In this document: positions 24,211 through 33,600 of the stretch, in pieces
Numbering within the stretch: the stretch's first letter is position 1
Layout of the letters: each line of letters starts with the position of its first letter
DNA from: Sphingomonas sp. PAMC 26605
GTDB lineage: Bacteria; Pseudomonadota; Alphaproteobacteria; Sphingomonadales; Sphingomonadaceae
Direction: 5' to 3'
Assembly: GCF_000241485.1 (NCBI RefSeq)
Contig: NZ_JH584244.1
Location: 64,295-107,401, forward strand
Length of the DNA stretch: 43,107 nt
Program-made: the position numbers and the translations under genes
Notes under the pieces: model-generated
What the model was told of the DNA's origin: nothing
Seen by the model: only the letters and a program-made list of their open reading frames with translations
The model's database searches: none

Positions 24211-24552
24211 CGGCAATCAGCCCGGACCAACGGCGCAACCAACAAACAGCCACCACGACCCAGCGCAAACGTGGGACGCTACGCTTCGCTTCGCGGTGCA
24301 CCCGGGGGGCGCATGCGTTTTCTGTCGCTTTCAAATGGTCGTCGTCACGCTCGCTGCACGCGATTCCCAAGTCTCCGCTCGATCAAACGGCGCTCATCTC
24401 AACCACGATCAAGCGAACCTAAAATTAAGGGTTGTCCATTTTTGTCCCTTGTCGCAATAATGACGAATGTGGCGTCGACACCGCACTTCGAAGGATAACG
24501 CGCCACAGTGCGGAAGCGGGATCACCCTGCCGCCGCGATCGACAATCATCGC
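24211..24552. other. Intergenic region without recognisable genes
   Basis: About 340 bases between the winged-helix gene and the HNH gene. It contains a GC-rich stretch with CGCTTCGCTTCGCGG near 24282-24296 and a weak AAGGG/CCCTT inverted repeat around 24427-24452. I see no promoter or gene I can support. Confidence 0.5.
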
Positions 24553-25200
24553 ATGAGGGCCCGAGCGATCCTGGGCGGCGCAGCAATCCTTGGGGCGATC
24601 GTCCTTTGGCACCGCCCCTCCCTCGACTACGGCGCTGTCGGTTCCAACGCGCTCGGCTGTACTGCCACGAACGACGGGTCCGTGTGCGATGCGGTCGCCG
24701 GCATTTCCAAGGTGATCCACTCTCCCCTGCTTCCTTCTAATCGCGCGGCACTTCTTCCACCGCCCGAAACACCGGGGGCGGTCGACCCGGCCATCACCCA
24801 GGTCAACATCGACAACACGATCTGCCGCCCGGGCTACGCTCGGTCGGCACGACCCGCCTATTCGATCACCGGCCCGTTAAAACGCCGCATGATGGATGCG
24901 CAGCATCCCGGCGATAGCATGGCCGATTACGAGCTGGACCACCTCATCCCGATCTCGATCGGCGGGGCGCCGCTCGACATGCACGACCTGTGGCTTCAGC
25001 CCCGCGAGGGCCAAGCAAACGCGGGGGACAAGAACGTCCTCGCCTATGTCCTGTGGCGGCTGGTCTGCACCCATCAGGTGCCGCTCCAGACCGCGCAGCG
25101 CGACATCAGTCACGACTGGACGCGCGCGTACCAGCTTTATGCGACGCCCGAAAATATCGCCAAATACCATTTCCGACATCCCGAGCAGGAACGCGAATAG
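24553..25200 (+). CDS. Membrane-anchored or secreted HNH nuclease
   Basis: 215 residues from the ATG at 24553; a GTG at 24508 is an alternative. The N-terminus has one hydrophobic segment (AILGGAAILGAIVLW), a signal anchor or signal peptide. The C-terminal half has an HNH/EndA-like core: ADYELDHLIPISIGGAPLDMHDLWLQP, with His as general base in DHLIP and the Asn equivalent in the loop before LWLQP, then NAGDKN. Such nucleases cut DNA in the periplasm or medium. In a plasmid backbone a role in DNA entry or competition is possible. Assignment rests on the motif only. Confidence 0.65.
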   Translation: MRARAILGGAAILGAIVLWHRPSLDYGAVGSNALGCTATNDGSVCDAVAGISKVIHSPLLPSNRAALLPPPETPGAVDPAITQVNIDNTICRPGYARSARPAYSITGPLKRRMMDAQHPGDSMADYELDHLIPISIGGAPLDMHDLWLQPREGQANAGDKNVLAYVLWRLVCTHQVPLQTAQRDISHDWTRAYQLYATPENIAKYHFRHPEQERE

Positions 25201-25252
25201 CGTTTATTGACCGGGCGGTTTCCAGCATTTCACTTCAGCCAAGGAGAGTATG

Positions 25253-25582
25253 ATGCCTCAGAATATCGCGGAATTCCGGATCATCGGTCGGATCGGAAAG
25301 ATCACGTCGCGTGAAAAGGTGAAGTACGTCAGCGTTGCCGCCAATTATAATCGGCGTGACGGCGAGGAGTGGAAGACGGACACGCATTGGAACAGCGTGG
25401 TCTGTTTCTCGAACGTCGCTTCGCAGGTTGATAATGCCAATAAAGGCGACCTCGTTCACATCACCGGCCGGGTGCGTGAAAGCCAGCATGGCGAAGCGAA
25501 CGATACATCTTACCGAACCGAGCTGATCGCAGATACATTTTCGGTGCTGACCAAGGCTGATACCGAGGACTCGGATAACTGA
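25253..25582 (+). CDS. ssb: Plasmid single-stranded DNA-binding protein
   Basis: About 109 residues. Two ATGs are in tandem (25250 and 25253); AGGAG is 6 bases before the second. OB-fold SSB: AEFRIIGRIGKI, then VKYVSVAANYNRRD, EEWKTDTHWNSVVCF and GDLVHITGRVRES. Residue W (HWNSV) matches the conserved THWHRV/WxxV stretch. It lacks the acidic DDDIPF tail of chromosomal SSB that recruits partners, ending instead in ADTEDSDN. It protects single-stranded DNA during plasmid replication or transfer. Confidence 0.9.
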   Translation: MPQNIAEFRIIGRIGKITSREKVKYVSVAANYNRRDGEEWKTDTHWNSVVCFSNVASQVDNANKGDLVHITGRVRESQHGEANDTSYRTELIADTFSVLTKADTEDSDN

Positions 25583-25609
25583 TGGGACGCGGGGGCGGCC
25601 TTCGGCACG

Positions 25610-25716
25610 GCTCTATCGGCGCTGCGCCCCGACCGAGCCCGCACGCGGTCTCGGCCCTCCCGGGTGACGATCCTCGCCTGGCCGGGAGGGCGCGCAAAGC
25701 GCGCGCCCTCCCGGCC
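25610..25716 (+). repeat. Intergenic repeat, copy 2, with a 16-bp perfect hairpin
   Basis: Second copy of the element at 20288-20355 (GCTCTATCGGCGCTGCGCC to CCCGGGTGACGATCC), followed by an inverted repeat GGCCGGGAGGGCGCGC (25680-25695) with its perfect complement at 25701-25716 and a 5-base loop AAAGC. There is no T-run, so it is not a normal terminator on either strand. It lies 24 bases before the DUF2726 gene. Confidence 0.6.
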
Positions 25717-25739
25717 CTCGCACCAATTCCAACCACACG

Positions 25740-26252
25740 ATGACCCACTACACGCGTCCCGAATTGCTCCTCGCAGCACTGGTCGCCGTCATCGTCCTGG
25801 CCGCGATTGCCAAGGCAATCCCGCGCACCCCCCGCGTCCGCGCCAAGGCGCTGCTTACCGAACGCGAGCGCGCCGCCCGCGGCATCATCGAGCGCCTCCT
25901 TCCTCATACCCGGGTGCATGTGCAAGTCTCGATGGGCGCGCTCTTGCAGCCCAAGGGTGGTTTCGGTCACACCGATGCGACACGCACTCGCTACAAGTTT
26001 TCCTCGAAGATCGTCGACTTCGTGATCGAGGACCGCGCGTCGGGCGCAATCCTCGCGCTTGTCGAGCTGGACGACCGCAGCCACGACGCCGCGCGCGATC
26101 ATCAGCGTGACGCGATGACCGCTTCGGCCGGCTATCGCACCATCCGCCTTCCTGCCGGACGGCTCACCACGGCCGACATCGCCGAGCGGCTTCAGCCGCT
26201 CCAACGAAAGAACGCCTGCACGTCCACCAGTGCGATGCGGAGCGGCGCATGA
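25740..26252 (+). CDS. DUF2726-type membrane-anchored putative nuclease
   Basis: 170 residues. One N-terminal membrane helix (LLLAALVAVIVLAAIAKAI), then a DUF2726 domain: LLTERERAARGIIERLLP, VHVQVSMGALLQPK, KIVDFVIEDRASGAILALVELDDRSHD and RDAMTASAGYRTIRLPAG. The VDFVI...ELDDRSH series resembles the Asp/Glu core of restriction-endonuclease-like folds. Family function is not established. It follows the SSB gene and the hairpin repeat, and precedes an HNH protein. Confidence 0.75.
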   Translation: MTHYTRPELLLAALVAVIVLAAIAKAIPRTPRVRAKALLTERERAARGIIERLLPHTRVHVQVSMGALLQPKGGFGHTDATRTRYKFSSKIVDFVIEDRASGAILALVELDDRSHDAARDHQRDAMTASAGYRTIRLPAGRLTTADIAERLQPLQRKNACTSTSAMRSGA

Positions 26253-26336
26253 CCGATCAAAGGAACAGGACGAGTTCGGCGCTGGACGGCGATTTTCTCC
26301 TTTCGTTCTCGTGGCGCATAATTCAGAATCGGTGCC

Positions 26337-26780
26337 ATGCCGATCCGCCCGGAACATCGCTGGCTATACCCGATCGACTGGCCCGAGATCAGCCGGATCG
26401 TCCGGTTCACGCGCGCGGGTGGGCGCTGCGAGCATTGCCAGCGCCCGCACGGACGCCGCGTAACGCTGCTGCTGGGCACCAATGGCGTCTGGTGGGATAC
26501 CGAGATCCACGCCTGGCGCGATGGCCGCGGCCGCCAGCTTCGCCGCCAGCCCGGCTACGTCCCGCTCGAGGCGATCGGCATGACGCGCAAGCCAGTCTAT
26601 CTCGCGACCGCCCACCTCAATCACGACCCGACCTTCAGCGGTCCGCGCTGGCGCAATCTCGCAGCGCTCTGCCAGCGCTGCCACATGATCCACGACGCGC
26701 CCGAGCATCGTCGACGCCGCTGGTGGAACGCATTTCGCAAGCGTGCGCTCGGCGACCTGTTCTCAGGTCGATACAGCTAG
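26337..26780 (+). CDS. HNH-type zinc nuclease-like protein
   Basis: 147 residues. CEHCQRP (about 32-38) and ALCQRCHMIHD (about 109-119) provide four Cys for a structural zinc, and HLNHDPTFSGPRWRNLAALC gives the His-Asn part of the HNH fold. Such small HNH proteins occur on phages and plasmids. A VWWDTEIHAWRDGRGRQLRR stretch inserted between the two halves is longer than in the minimal domain. There is no strong ribosome site; the ATG at 26337 is chosen because the motif PEISRIVRFTRAGGRCEHC follows directly. Confidence 0.7.
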   Translation: MPIRPEHRWLYPIDWPEISRIVRFTRAGGRCEHCQRPHGRRVTLLLGTNGVWWDTEIHAWRDGRGRQLRRQPGYVPLEAIGMTRKPVYLATAHLNHDPTFSGPRWRNLAALCQRCHMIHDAPEHRRRRWWNAFRKRALGDLFSGRYS

Positions 26781-26873
26781 ACCCTTTCGCGACGATGCAG
26801 ACGCGGGCGGCGATCGCCGCCTCAGAGGGGAGGATGCCGGTTGCTCTTCGGTTCAATTTCTCCGGAGGCACCC

Positions 26874-27812
26874 ATGACCGAGATTCATCAAACCCACAGG
26901 ACGATCGCCATGGCACGTCTCCCGCTAGACGCTGAGGTTCGCGCCAAGGATATCGTCGAGAAACTCGGCGGTGTCTGGCGCGGGACACGCGGCGAATGCC
27001 GCTGCCCGGCGCATGACGACGGCTCTCCGAGCCTGTCTGTCCGCTTGGGGGACACGGCGATTCTGTTCCATTGCTTCGCCGGCTGCACGACGATCGAAGT
27101 CCTCAAGGCCCTGCAGCGCCGCAAGCTCCACGATCGCGCAGCCGTCTCGATGCCCGAAGCCAAGCCCAAACGCGACATGGGCGCACTCGCGCTCCGGCTC
27201 TGGAAAGCGAGTGAGCCCATCGCCGGCACGCTTGCCGAGGAGTACCTCCTCGCGCGCGGCCTTTCCGGCCCCTTTCCCAAGTCGCTGCGCTTCAACCCCG
27301 AGACCATCCACGGATCCGGGCCGTCCAAGCGGACGATGCCCGCCATGATCGCGGCCGTCGAGAACGACCTGGGCGTGGTCGCGGTGCAGCGCACGTTCCT
27401 CGATCCCGACAACGTGCTGCACAAGCCGATGCCCAAGCCCAAGGTCTCGCTGGGCCTGCTCGGCACCGCGGCGATCCGGCTGGCGCCAGCGACGGACGAG
27501 CTGGGCTTTGCCGAAGGCATCGAGGACGCCCTGTCGGCGATGGAATGGTTCGGCACGCCGACCTGGGCCTTGGGCGGCGTTGAGCGCCTCGCCTTCGTCG
27601 CCATCCCCGAGAAGGTGCGCCGCATCATCGTCTATGGCGATCGCGGACGGGCGGCCGATCGGCTGCTCGCCAAGGCTCGCGACTATCTCACCGCCAATGG
27701 GCGCGAGCTGGTCAACCGCGTGCCCGAGCATCACGACGACTGGAACGACGCCTGGAGAGCCCATCTGCAGAACCAGTCTTTGCCCTCGAACCCTGTCGGA
27801 GGCATCCGATGA
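26874..27812 (+). CDS. Toprim-domain primase-like protein
   Basis: 312 residues from the ATG at 26874 (GGAGG at 5 bases). The N-terminal zinc-finger-like module is CRCPAHDDGSPSLSV...FHCFAGC, as in CHC2 primase domains. The Toprim domain follows: LGFAEGIEDALSAMEW with the Glu, then RIIVYGDRGRAAD where primases normally have a DxD-type pair; only one acidic residue is clear. Alphaproteobacterial plasmids carry many such proteins, probably active in lagging-strand start or in the recipient. The stop overlaps the start of the GGDEF-like gene (ATGA). Confidence 0.8.
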   Translation: MTEIHQTHRTIAMARLPLDAEVRAKDIVEKLGGVWRGTRGECRCPAHDDGSPSLSVRLGDTAILFHCFAGCTTIEVLKALQRRKLHDRAAVSMPEAKPKRDMGALALRLWKASEPIAGTLAEEYLLARGLSGPFPKSLRFNPETIHGSGPSKRTMPAMIAAVENDLGVVAVQRTFLDPDNVLHKPMPKPKVSLGLLGTAAIRLAPATDELGFAEGIEDALSAMEWFGTPTWALGGVERLAFVAIPEKVRRIIVYGDRGRAADRLLAKARDYLTANGRELVNRVPEHHDDWNDAWRAHLQNQSLPSNPVGGIR

Positions 27813-28756
27813 CCTACAGAAAAACAGGCGCCAAGGTTCTTGCCTTTCTTGACGAACATCGTCTGCTTGCAACGCCTGAGCATTACGCGTTCGCCTATCG
27901 CTATCTGTTCGGTGACGATGCCACTCTGAAAACCAGTGTCGCCGCTATCATCGACGGGGGCGTGCGGATTAAGCCTCACCAAATCGAGAAACTCGCTCAG
28001 CCAGCACGGCTTCCGTCTGCGGCGAATGATACGATTGCCCCTCACCTAGACCACATCGCAGCAACGATTCTCGGCATCATCGGCACCGCGGCCCATGAAG
28101 CAGGAGCTTTTGGCAAAGAACTGACCTTAGCGGCCGTCGAACTAGTCGAATCCGATGCCGCGAGGGTTCACCAGGTTGTCGCTAGAATGATCGCCCAAGC
28201 GGATCGCGCCGAGGCCGGCCTCGCAGACATGAGCCGGCGAATCGCTGTTTTGCGCGATGAAATTGTCCTCGCGACCAACAATCCCAAGAGCTTGCAAAGC
28301 CGCGAGTTTGTAGAAGCCAATCTACGGAAAGCACTCGCCGCATTGCCGTCGCGCCTGTGCTTCGCTGTGGTTACAGTGGACCAATTCGAGGCCATCGAGC
28401 GCGACCATGGCCCCGGTGTCGCTGATAGGGTGATGCGTGTTGTTGCGGAGACGGTGCAGGCTGGTTGCGGTGAATATCGGGTTGGCCGCTGGGCAGTTGG
28501 ATCGCTCGCCATCGTCTTTGACGGGATATCGGTCGGTACAGCGACGGAACTGTTGGGCAATGCCCGTTCGGCCTTGGCCGCCCGAAACATGAAAACGCGG
28601 GAACACGATCGGCCGCTGGGGACGGTCACCTATTCTGCCGGTGTGGTCCAGACTGGTTCCAACGATGCTAAATCACTGATGGATAAGGCATCGACGCTTG
28701 CGCGCGACGCTTCACTCTCCGGAGGAAATATCACCCAGTCTGGGCTGTCACTCTGA
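27809..28756 (+). CDS. Degenerate GGDEF-fold protein
   Basis: 315 residues. The C-terminal 150 residues match the diguanylate cyclase fold: LCFAVVTVDQFEAIERDHGPGVADRVMRVVAETVQ, then a strand that should carry GGDEF, then GTVTYSAGVVQTG. At the signature site the sequence is GRWAVGSLAIVF, so the GG(D/E)EF catalytic loop is lost and c-di-GMP synthesis is not expected. The N-terminal half (FLDEHRLLATPEHYAFAYRYLFG, then a helical stretch) could be a sensor or dimer region. Start overlaps the Toprim stop, so the two are coupled. It may act as a nucleotide receptor or a scaffold; this is inference. Confidence 0.65.
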   Translation: MTYRKTGAKVLAFLDEHRLLATPEHYAFAYRYLFGDDATLKTSVAAIIDGGVRIKPHQIEKLAQPARLPSAANDTIAPHLDHIAATILGIIGTAAHEAGAFGKELTLAAVELVESDAARVHQVVARMIAQADRAEAGLADMSRRIAVLRDEIVLATNNPKSLQSREFVEANLRKALAALPSRLCFAVVTVDQFEAIERDHGPGVADRVMRVVAETVQAGCGEYRVGRWAVGSLAIVFDGISVGTATELLGNARSALAARNMKTREHDRPLGTVTYSAGVVQTGSNDAKSLMDKASTLARDASLSGGNITQSGLSL

Positions 28757-28794
28757 CGTGATCGCTTCACCATTTCTATAGCAGAGGTGAAAAG

Positions 28795-28866
28795 ATGAAG
28801 CTTACCGAAGCAAGGAAACAGGCCCCCGTGCACCATAACGTCACCACTATGTATCCAGTACGATGA
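28795..28866 (+). CDS. 23-residue leader ORF coupled to the next gene
   Basis: ATG at 28795 with GAGG 7 bases upstream; the frame (MKLTEARKQAPVHHNV...) ends at a TGA that overlaps the ATG of the AcrVA2-like gene (ATGA at 28863-28866). The Shine-Dalgarno bases lie in a possible hairpin TTCACC/GGTGAA (28766-28771, 28786-28791). The AcrVA2-like gene has no clear ribosome site of its own, so its translation may depend on this small ORF. Confidence 0.5.
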   Translation: MKLTEARKQAPVHHNVTTMYPVR

Positions 28867-29999
28867 AGCCGCTCCCCGCGACTTATCTGGAGCATTTAGC
28901 GGCCTACGATGCGCCGCTGCTGAAGGCAGCGCGCGACAACGCGGCCGAGATTCGATCGAGCGGCCAAACTGAACTTTCCGCGTCTGAGTTGATCCAATCG
29001 GACAAAAACTACGAGCCGATCATAATGCGCCGGATCGACGCGCTACTCGCGAACACATCCAAAAAGCACCGCATATCCCTTCCCGAGCTTCGCAAACGGA
29101 TGAAGCAGGGCGAGTTCGACAGCGACATCAATGCGCTTCGGATCATCTCCGCCAAAATGTACCTGACCGCAATCAGGCACTTCATCGCCGGCGAACGCAT
29201 TTATTATTGTGCCGATGGCTTGGCTGATCGACTGATGCACACGGACGTCAAGGTGCCGTCCGAACTTCTACGGCTGCCCTTCAGCCATATCATGCTGATC
29301 GTCAGCGCGCCCGACCTGACGGAGCGATTCGCGCGCGATCGCGGCGCGAAGGCGACCAAGGCACGCCCCATATGCGTCACGGTCGCCCAGGACGAACGCG
29401 ACGGCTTGCCGGCCTGGGTCATCGACATAAGCCAGACGCGAGGCGAAAAACTGATTGCGTCCGATCATCGAACGCTGATCCTCCACCCCGGTACTACCAG
29501 CGCCGCGATCATACGGCAGGATCATGAGGCGGCGCTAACCCACGTCCCTGCGGACGATTTTGCGGCAATCCAGGAGCACATCCCGAGTTTGCGGGGGCCA
29601 GATACCCCGACAGCGTTCGATGCTGACCAGCTTTGGCTTTATCGGCTGATCGTCAACCTCGTCCTTTATATAACGTCAGCCGCGCCCGAGCTTGGCTGGA
29701 ACCGGAAGAACGGCAAGCAGCACGCGGGGGACCGCGTGAATTTCAGCCCAAGAGAGCATATCGTCGTCGGCGAAAGTGTCTCCCGCATCATCCGATATTC
29801 CGAACCGGCCGCCCGCACGTCGACCGATAACGGGACCGGCGCCGTCCGCCCCCTCGCCCACCAAGTTATCGTCGCAGGACATTGGAAATCTCAAGCCTAC
29901 GGTCCAAATCGGGAGTCACGGAAGACGATATGGATCGAACCCTACGAGCGCGGGCCAGACGTGGCGCAGATGGTCGCAAGACCGGTCCTCGTTCGATAA
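28863..29999 (+). CDS. AcrVA2-like protein
   Basis: 378 residues. The order of features recalls AcrVA2: a first helical third, then LLRLPFSHIMLIV (AcrVA2 FLNLPDWCVYVDI), a segment around VNLVLYITSAAPEL (AcrVA2 PYLLWLCVAEPDI), and a C-terminal AHQVIVAGHWKSQAYGPNRE followed by KTIWIEPYERG (AcrVA2 RPHIRRGHWHGYWQG...RVRWQP). AcrVA2 of Moraxella blocks Cas12a by acting on its mRNA and nascent chain. Plasmid relatives are broad, and no anti-CRISPR activity can be claimed from sequence alone. Translation seems coupled to the 23-residue ORF before it. The comparison is from memory and needs a profile search. Confidence 0.5.
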   Translation: MKPLPATYLEHLAAYDAPLLKAARDNAAEIRSSGQTELSASELIQSDKNYEPIIMRRIDALLANTSKKHRISLPELRKRMKQGEFDSDINALRIISAKMYLTAIRHFIAGERIYYCADGLADRLMHTDVKVPSELLRLPFSHIMLIVSAPDLTERFARDRGAKATKARPICVTVAQDERDGLPAWVIDISQTRGEKLIASDHRTLILHPGTTSAAIIRQDHEAALTHVPADDFAAIQEHIPSLRGPDTPTAFDADQLWLYRLIVNLVLYITSAAPELGWNRKNGKQHAGDRVNFSPREHIVVGESVSRIIRYSEPAARTSTDNGTGAVRPLAHQVIVAGHWKSQAYGPNRESRKTIWIEPYERGPDVAQMVARPVLVR

Positions 30000-30071
30000 G
30001 CTGCATTTGGGAAACACGGCACTACAGCCGCTAAAGCGATTGCGCCGAGGCGCACGACGAAGGGAACGCGA

Positions 30072-30539
30072 GTGAACGCCTTCACACCTAACAGCGACTT
30101 TTCCGGGCAGCCGCATCGTGCCCATGATGTCATCATGATCATCGGTCGCGCGACCAATGCGCTTGGGCGCGCACTGGTCCCCGATACCCGTCGCCCGTCG
30201 CGCCAGCTTAGCCTGCGGATGTTGGCCGTGGTGAAGGCGATCCAATTCCTTCCGATGTATTTGGACGGAATAGCAACGATCGACCTGGAGGCGGCTTTAA
30301 GCGAAGCCTCGAGCGCGATCGACGCGCTCGAAGCGGCTATCGAACGGGATCGCCGCACCTTGGCCGGACGCTTCGCCCAGTGGCTCCATTTCCGACGCCA
30401 CCCCGAGGAATATACCGTGTTCGTGGCCGCACCGACCCGTGCTGGCAAAGGGGTCGCGACCATCATTCCCACGTTGCTTGGCTGGCGCGGTCCCGTCCAG
30501 GTCATCGATCGCAAAGCGAATCCCGACACCCTGCATTGA
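30072..30539 (+). pseudogene. Truncated VirD4/TraG-like coupling protein fragment
   Basis: 155-residue frame from a GTG (AGGGA at 6 bases). The last 40 residues, TVFVAAPTRAGKGVATIIPTLLGW then RGPVQVIDRKANPDTLH, match the Walker A region of type IV secretion coupling proteins (HVLxxAPTRSGKGVxxVIPxLLxW...VVxDxKGEN). The remaining roughly 400 residues of the ATPase are missing. The first 110 residues (with a helical LEAALSEASSAIDALEAAIERDRR) are not typical of VirD4, so the ORF may be a fusion. It ends one base before the leader of the strawberry-notch gene. It is probably a deletion scar, although expression as a short protein cannot be excluded. Confidence 0.55.
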
Positions 30540-30540
30540 G

Positions 30541-30600
30541 AGGAGAGGGAGCCTTCGGCTTGTTGATCCGGTGATGAGCACCGGGCGATAAACCGGAGGC
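30541..30600 (+). promoter_or_regulatory. Two-hairpin leader motif, copy A
   Basis: GGGAGCCTTCGGCTT (first hairpin GCC-TTC-GGC), then TCCGGTG-ATGAG-CACCGGG (30567-30585, 7-bp stem), then the GGAGG ribosome site of the strawberry-notch gene. Copies B (34861) and C (39479) have the same plan with different stem bases. Confidence 0.6.
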
Positions 30601-30605
30601 CCTCG

Positions 30606-33600
30606 ATGCGCACTTCAGCCGCAGCTCTCGAACTCGATTTCACCGAACCCTCGATCACGGCCGCCAAGGCGGTCGCCGACACCATCGCCAGGAACGGATC
30701 GTTCCAGCGCGACACGCTGCTGTGGGTCATGGAGCAAGCCTATGGTGGATCCTCGGCCGACGGTCGCTGGTCGCTTCGCGACGCTTACGACATGCTCGAA
30801 CTCGCCCAGGTCATGCACCTGGCGAAGGCCGACCTGCCGTCCACCCCGGGCGATTGCCTTGCCGCGCTGACAGAGTTGGTCGCCGGTTTGCCCACGCATA
30901 CCGTCCGCAGCGAAGAGCAAATCGAACTTCAGCAATTCTCGACCCCGGCGCCGATCGCCTACCTCGCTACGCTCGCCGGCAGGATCGCGGCCACGGATCT
31001 GGTCCTCGAACCGTCGGCCGGCACCGGCCTGCTCGCGGTGTTCGCGCACCGTGCCGGTGCGCGCCTGGTCCTCAACGAGATCGGTCCGGCGCGCGCCGAG
31101 ATGCTTGGCTCCGCCTTCCCGGGCGTCGCCGTCACGCGCCACGACGGCGAGCTGATCCACGACCTCCTCGAACAGACTGTCCGGCCAACGGCCGTCCTCA
31201 TCAATCCTCCATTCTCGCGCAGCGTCGGTCGCCACGCCGACCCGCTTGCAGCGTTCCGGCATCTGCGCGCCGCCTTGATGCGTCTCGGCACCGGAGGCCG
31301 CTGCGCCGCCATCCTGCCCGATCGCGTGGACATATCGAGCCGCGCCTGGGCCAAAGCGACGGAGGGCTGCACCCTCACGCTGCACCTCGAGCTGCCAGCG
31401 AACGCCTATGCGAAGCATGGCACCAGCCAGACCGTGAAGATCATGGTGCTGGAGAAAGGCACCGGCACGCCGGCCGAGCTGATCCGCTGCGCGACGCTCG
31501 CCGAGGCACTCGCGGCGATCGCGGCAAAGGCCGCTCCGCACGTGTCCGCGCCTGTCCCGCGCACAACCTCGCAGCTCACGCGCCCTGCAGGGCGCAGCTC
31601 GCTGCTTGGCGGCCTCGCGAGCAAACCGCGTCTGAGCGCACCCCCGGCAAAAGCCGCGCGGTCGCAGACCGCGACGCCGATCGATTACACCGTTTTCGCC
31701 GAACCACTTCCGACCGGCGAGTCTGTCGGTGTGTACCTGCCCTACCGGCCGAGCCGGATCGCGATCGGGTGCGCATCGGCGCACCCGACCGCGCTGGTGG
31801 AATCGATCGCCATGGGCTCGATCACCGCGCCGCGGCCGACCTACGTCCCCACCCTCCCGCAAGCCGTCGTCGATGCGAAGACGCTCTCCGACGCCCAGCT
31901 CGAGACGCTGATCTATGCCGGCGACGCCTTCGAGCGCGACAATCCCGGCCTGTTCAAACCTGTCGAGGAGGGGCTCTCGATCGCACCATCCGAGGATGGC
32001 CGTCCGTACCGGACCGGCTTCTTCCTCGGTGACGGCACCGGCGCCGGCAAGGGCCGCCAGGTCGCCGCCATCATCCTCGACCAGTGGCTGCGCGGACGCC
32101 GCAAGCACATCTGGGTCTCCAAGACCGAGACGCTGCTCGAGGATGCGCGTCGCGACTGGACCGCTGTTGGCGGTCTCGCGCTCGACATCCAGCATCTCAA
32201 CCAGTGGAAGCTCGGCTCGCCCGTAGGCGCGGCCGAAGGCGTGCTGTTCCTCACCTATGCGACGCTGCGCTCCAATCGCGGTGATAAGGGCACGCGGCTC
32301 CAGCAGATCCTCGAATGGGTCGGCGACGACTATGACGGCATGATCGTGTTCGACGAGGCGCACGAGATGGCCGGTGTCGCAGGAGGCGAAGGCAGTTTCG
32401 GCACCAAGCAAGGCTCCGATCAGGGCATCGCCGGCGTCCGCCTGCAGAACCTCCTGCCGCGCGCCCGCGTCCTCTACGTGTCTGCGACCGGCGCGTCCGA
32501 CGTCAACAATCTGGCCTATGCCACGCGGCTTGGCCTGTGGGGTCCCGGCACGGCGTTTGCCGATCGCCGGACTTTCGTCGACTCCCTGCGCCGAGGCGGG
32601 ATCGCCGCGCTGGAGTTGATCGCGCGCGACCTGAAAATGCAGGGGCTCTACGTCTCGCGCGCGCTGAGCTTCGCCGGTGTCGAGTACGACATCCTCCAGC
32701 ACAACCTGACCGTCGACCAGATCGAGGTATACGACGCCTATGCCGATGCGTGGGCGATCATCCACGCCAACCTGCGCGCGGCGCTGGACGCGACCCGCGT
32801 GACGGACAGCTTCTCGAACGACACCAATAACAGCGGCGCCAAGGCGGCCGCGCTGTCGATCTTCGAGTCCACCAAGCAGCGCTTCTTCTGCCAACTCCTG
32901 ATCGGCATGAAGCTGCCCTCGCTCGTCCCCGCGATCCGCGCCGACATCGCCCGCGGCGAGAGCGTCGTCATCCAGCTCGTCTCGACGTCCGAGGCGATGC
33001 TCAACCGGGCACTGGCGGCTCTTTCGGTTGAGGAACGCGCCAATCTCGACATCGAGCTTTCGCCGAGGGAGTTTCTCATGTCGTACCTCACGGCCGCCTT
33101 CCCGGTCCGGCAGATGAAGACCTTTGTCGACGAGACCGGTAAGACCCGCTCCGAACCGATGTCGGACGAGGACGGCCGCCCCGTCTTCAGCCAGGAGGCG
33201 CTTGAGATGCGCGACAATCTCCTTGAGCAGCTCTGCGCGCTGCCGATCGTCGGTTCCGCGCTCGACCATATCATCGGGCATTTCGGCACCGATGCCGTCG
33301 CCGAGGTTACGGGGCGCAGCCGGCGCGTCATCATGGACGCGCACGGTCGCCAGCGTGTCGAAAGCCGCTCGCCCCGCACCAATCTCGCCGAGACCGACGC
33401 CTTCATGCGCGGCGCGAAGAAGATCCTGATCTTCTCCGATGCTGGCGGCACCGGCCGCAGCTACCATGCGAGCCTGACGTGCGAGAACCAGTCGCGCCGC
33501 AACCATTACCTCCTCGAGCCGGGCTGGCGCGCTGACGCCGCCATCCAGGGGCTCGGCCGCACTCACCGGACGCATCAGGCGACCGCGCCGCTGTTCCGGC

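Noticed and set aside
26249..26935. 228-codon plus-strand frame overlapping the HNH gene
   Set aside because: Proline/arginine-rich shadow of the HNH frame; the HNH frame has Cys and His motifs and this one has none.
30615..33575. 986-codon open frame on the minus strand
   Set aside because: It is antisense to the strawberry-notch gene; long antisense frames are expected in high-GC coding DNA, and the translation is low-complexity Arg/Asp/Gly-rich without domains.
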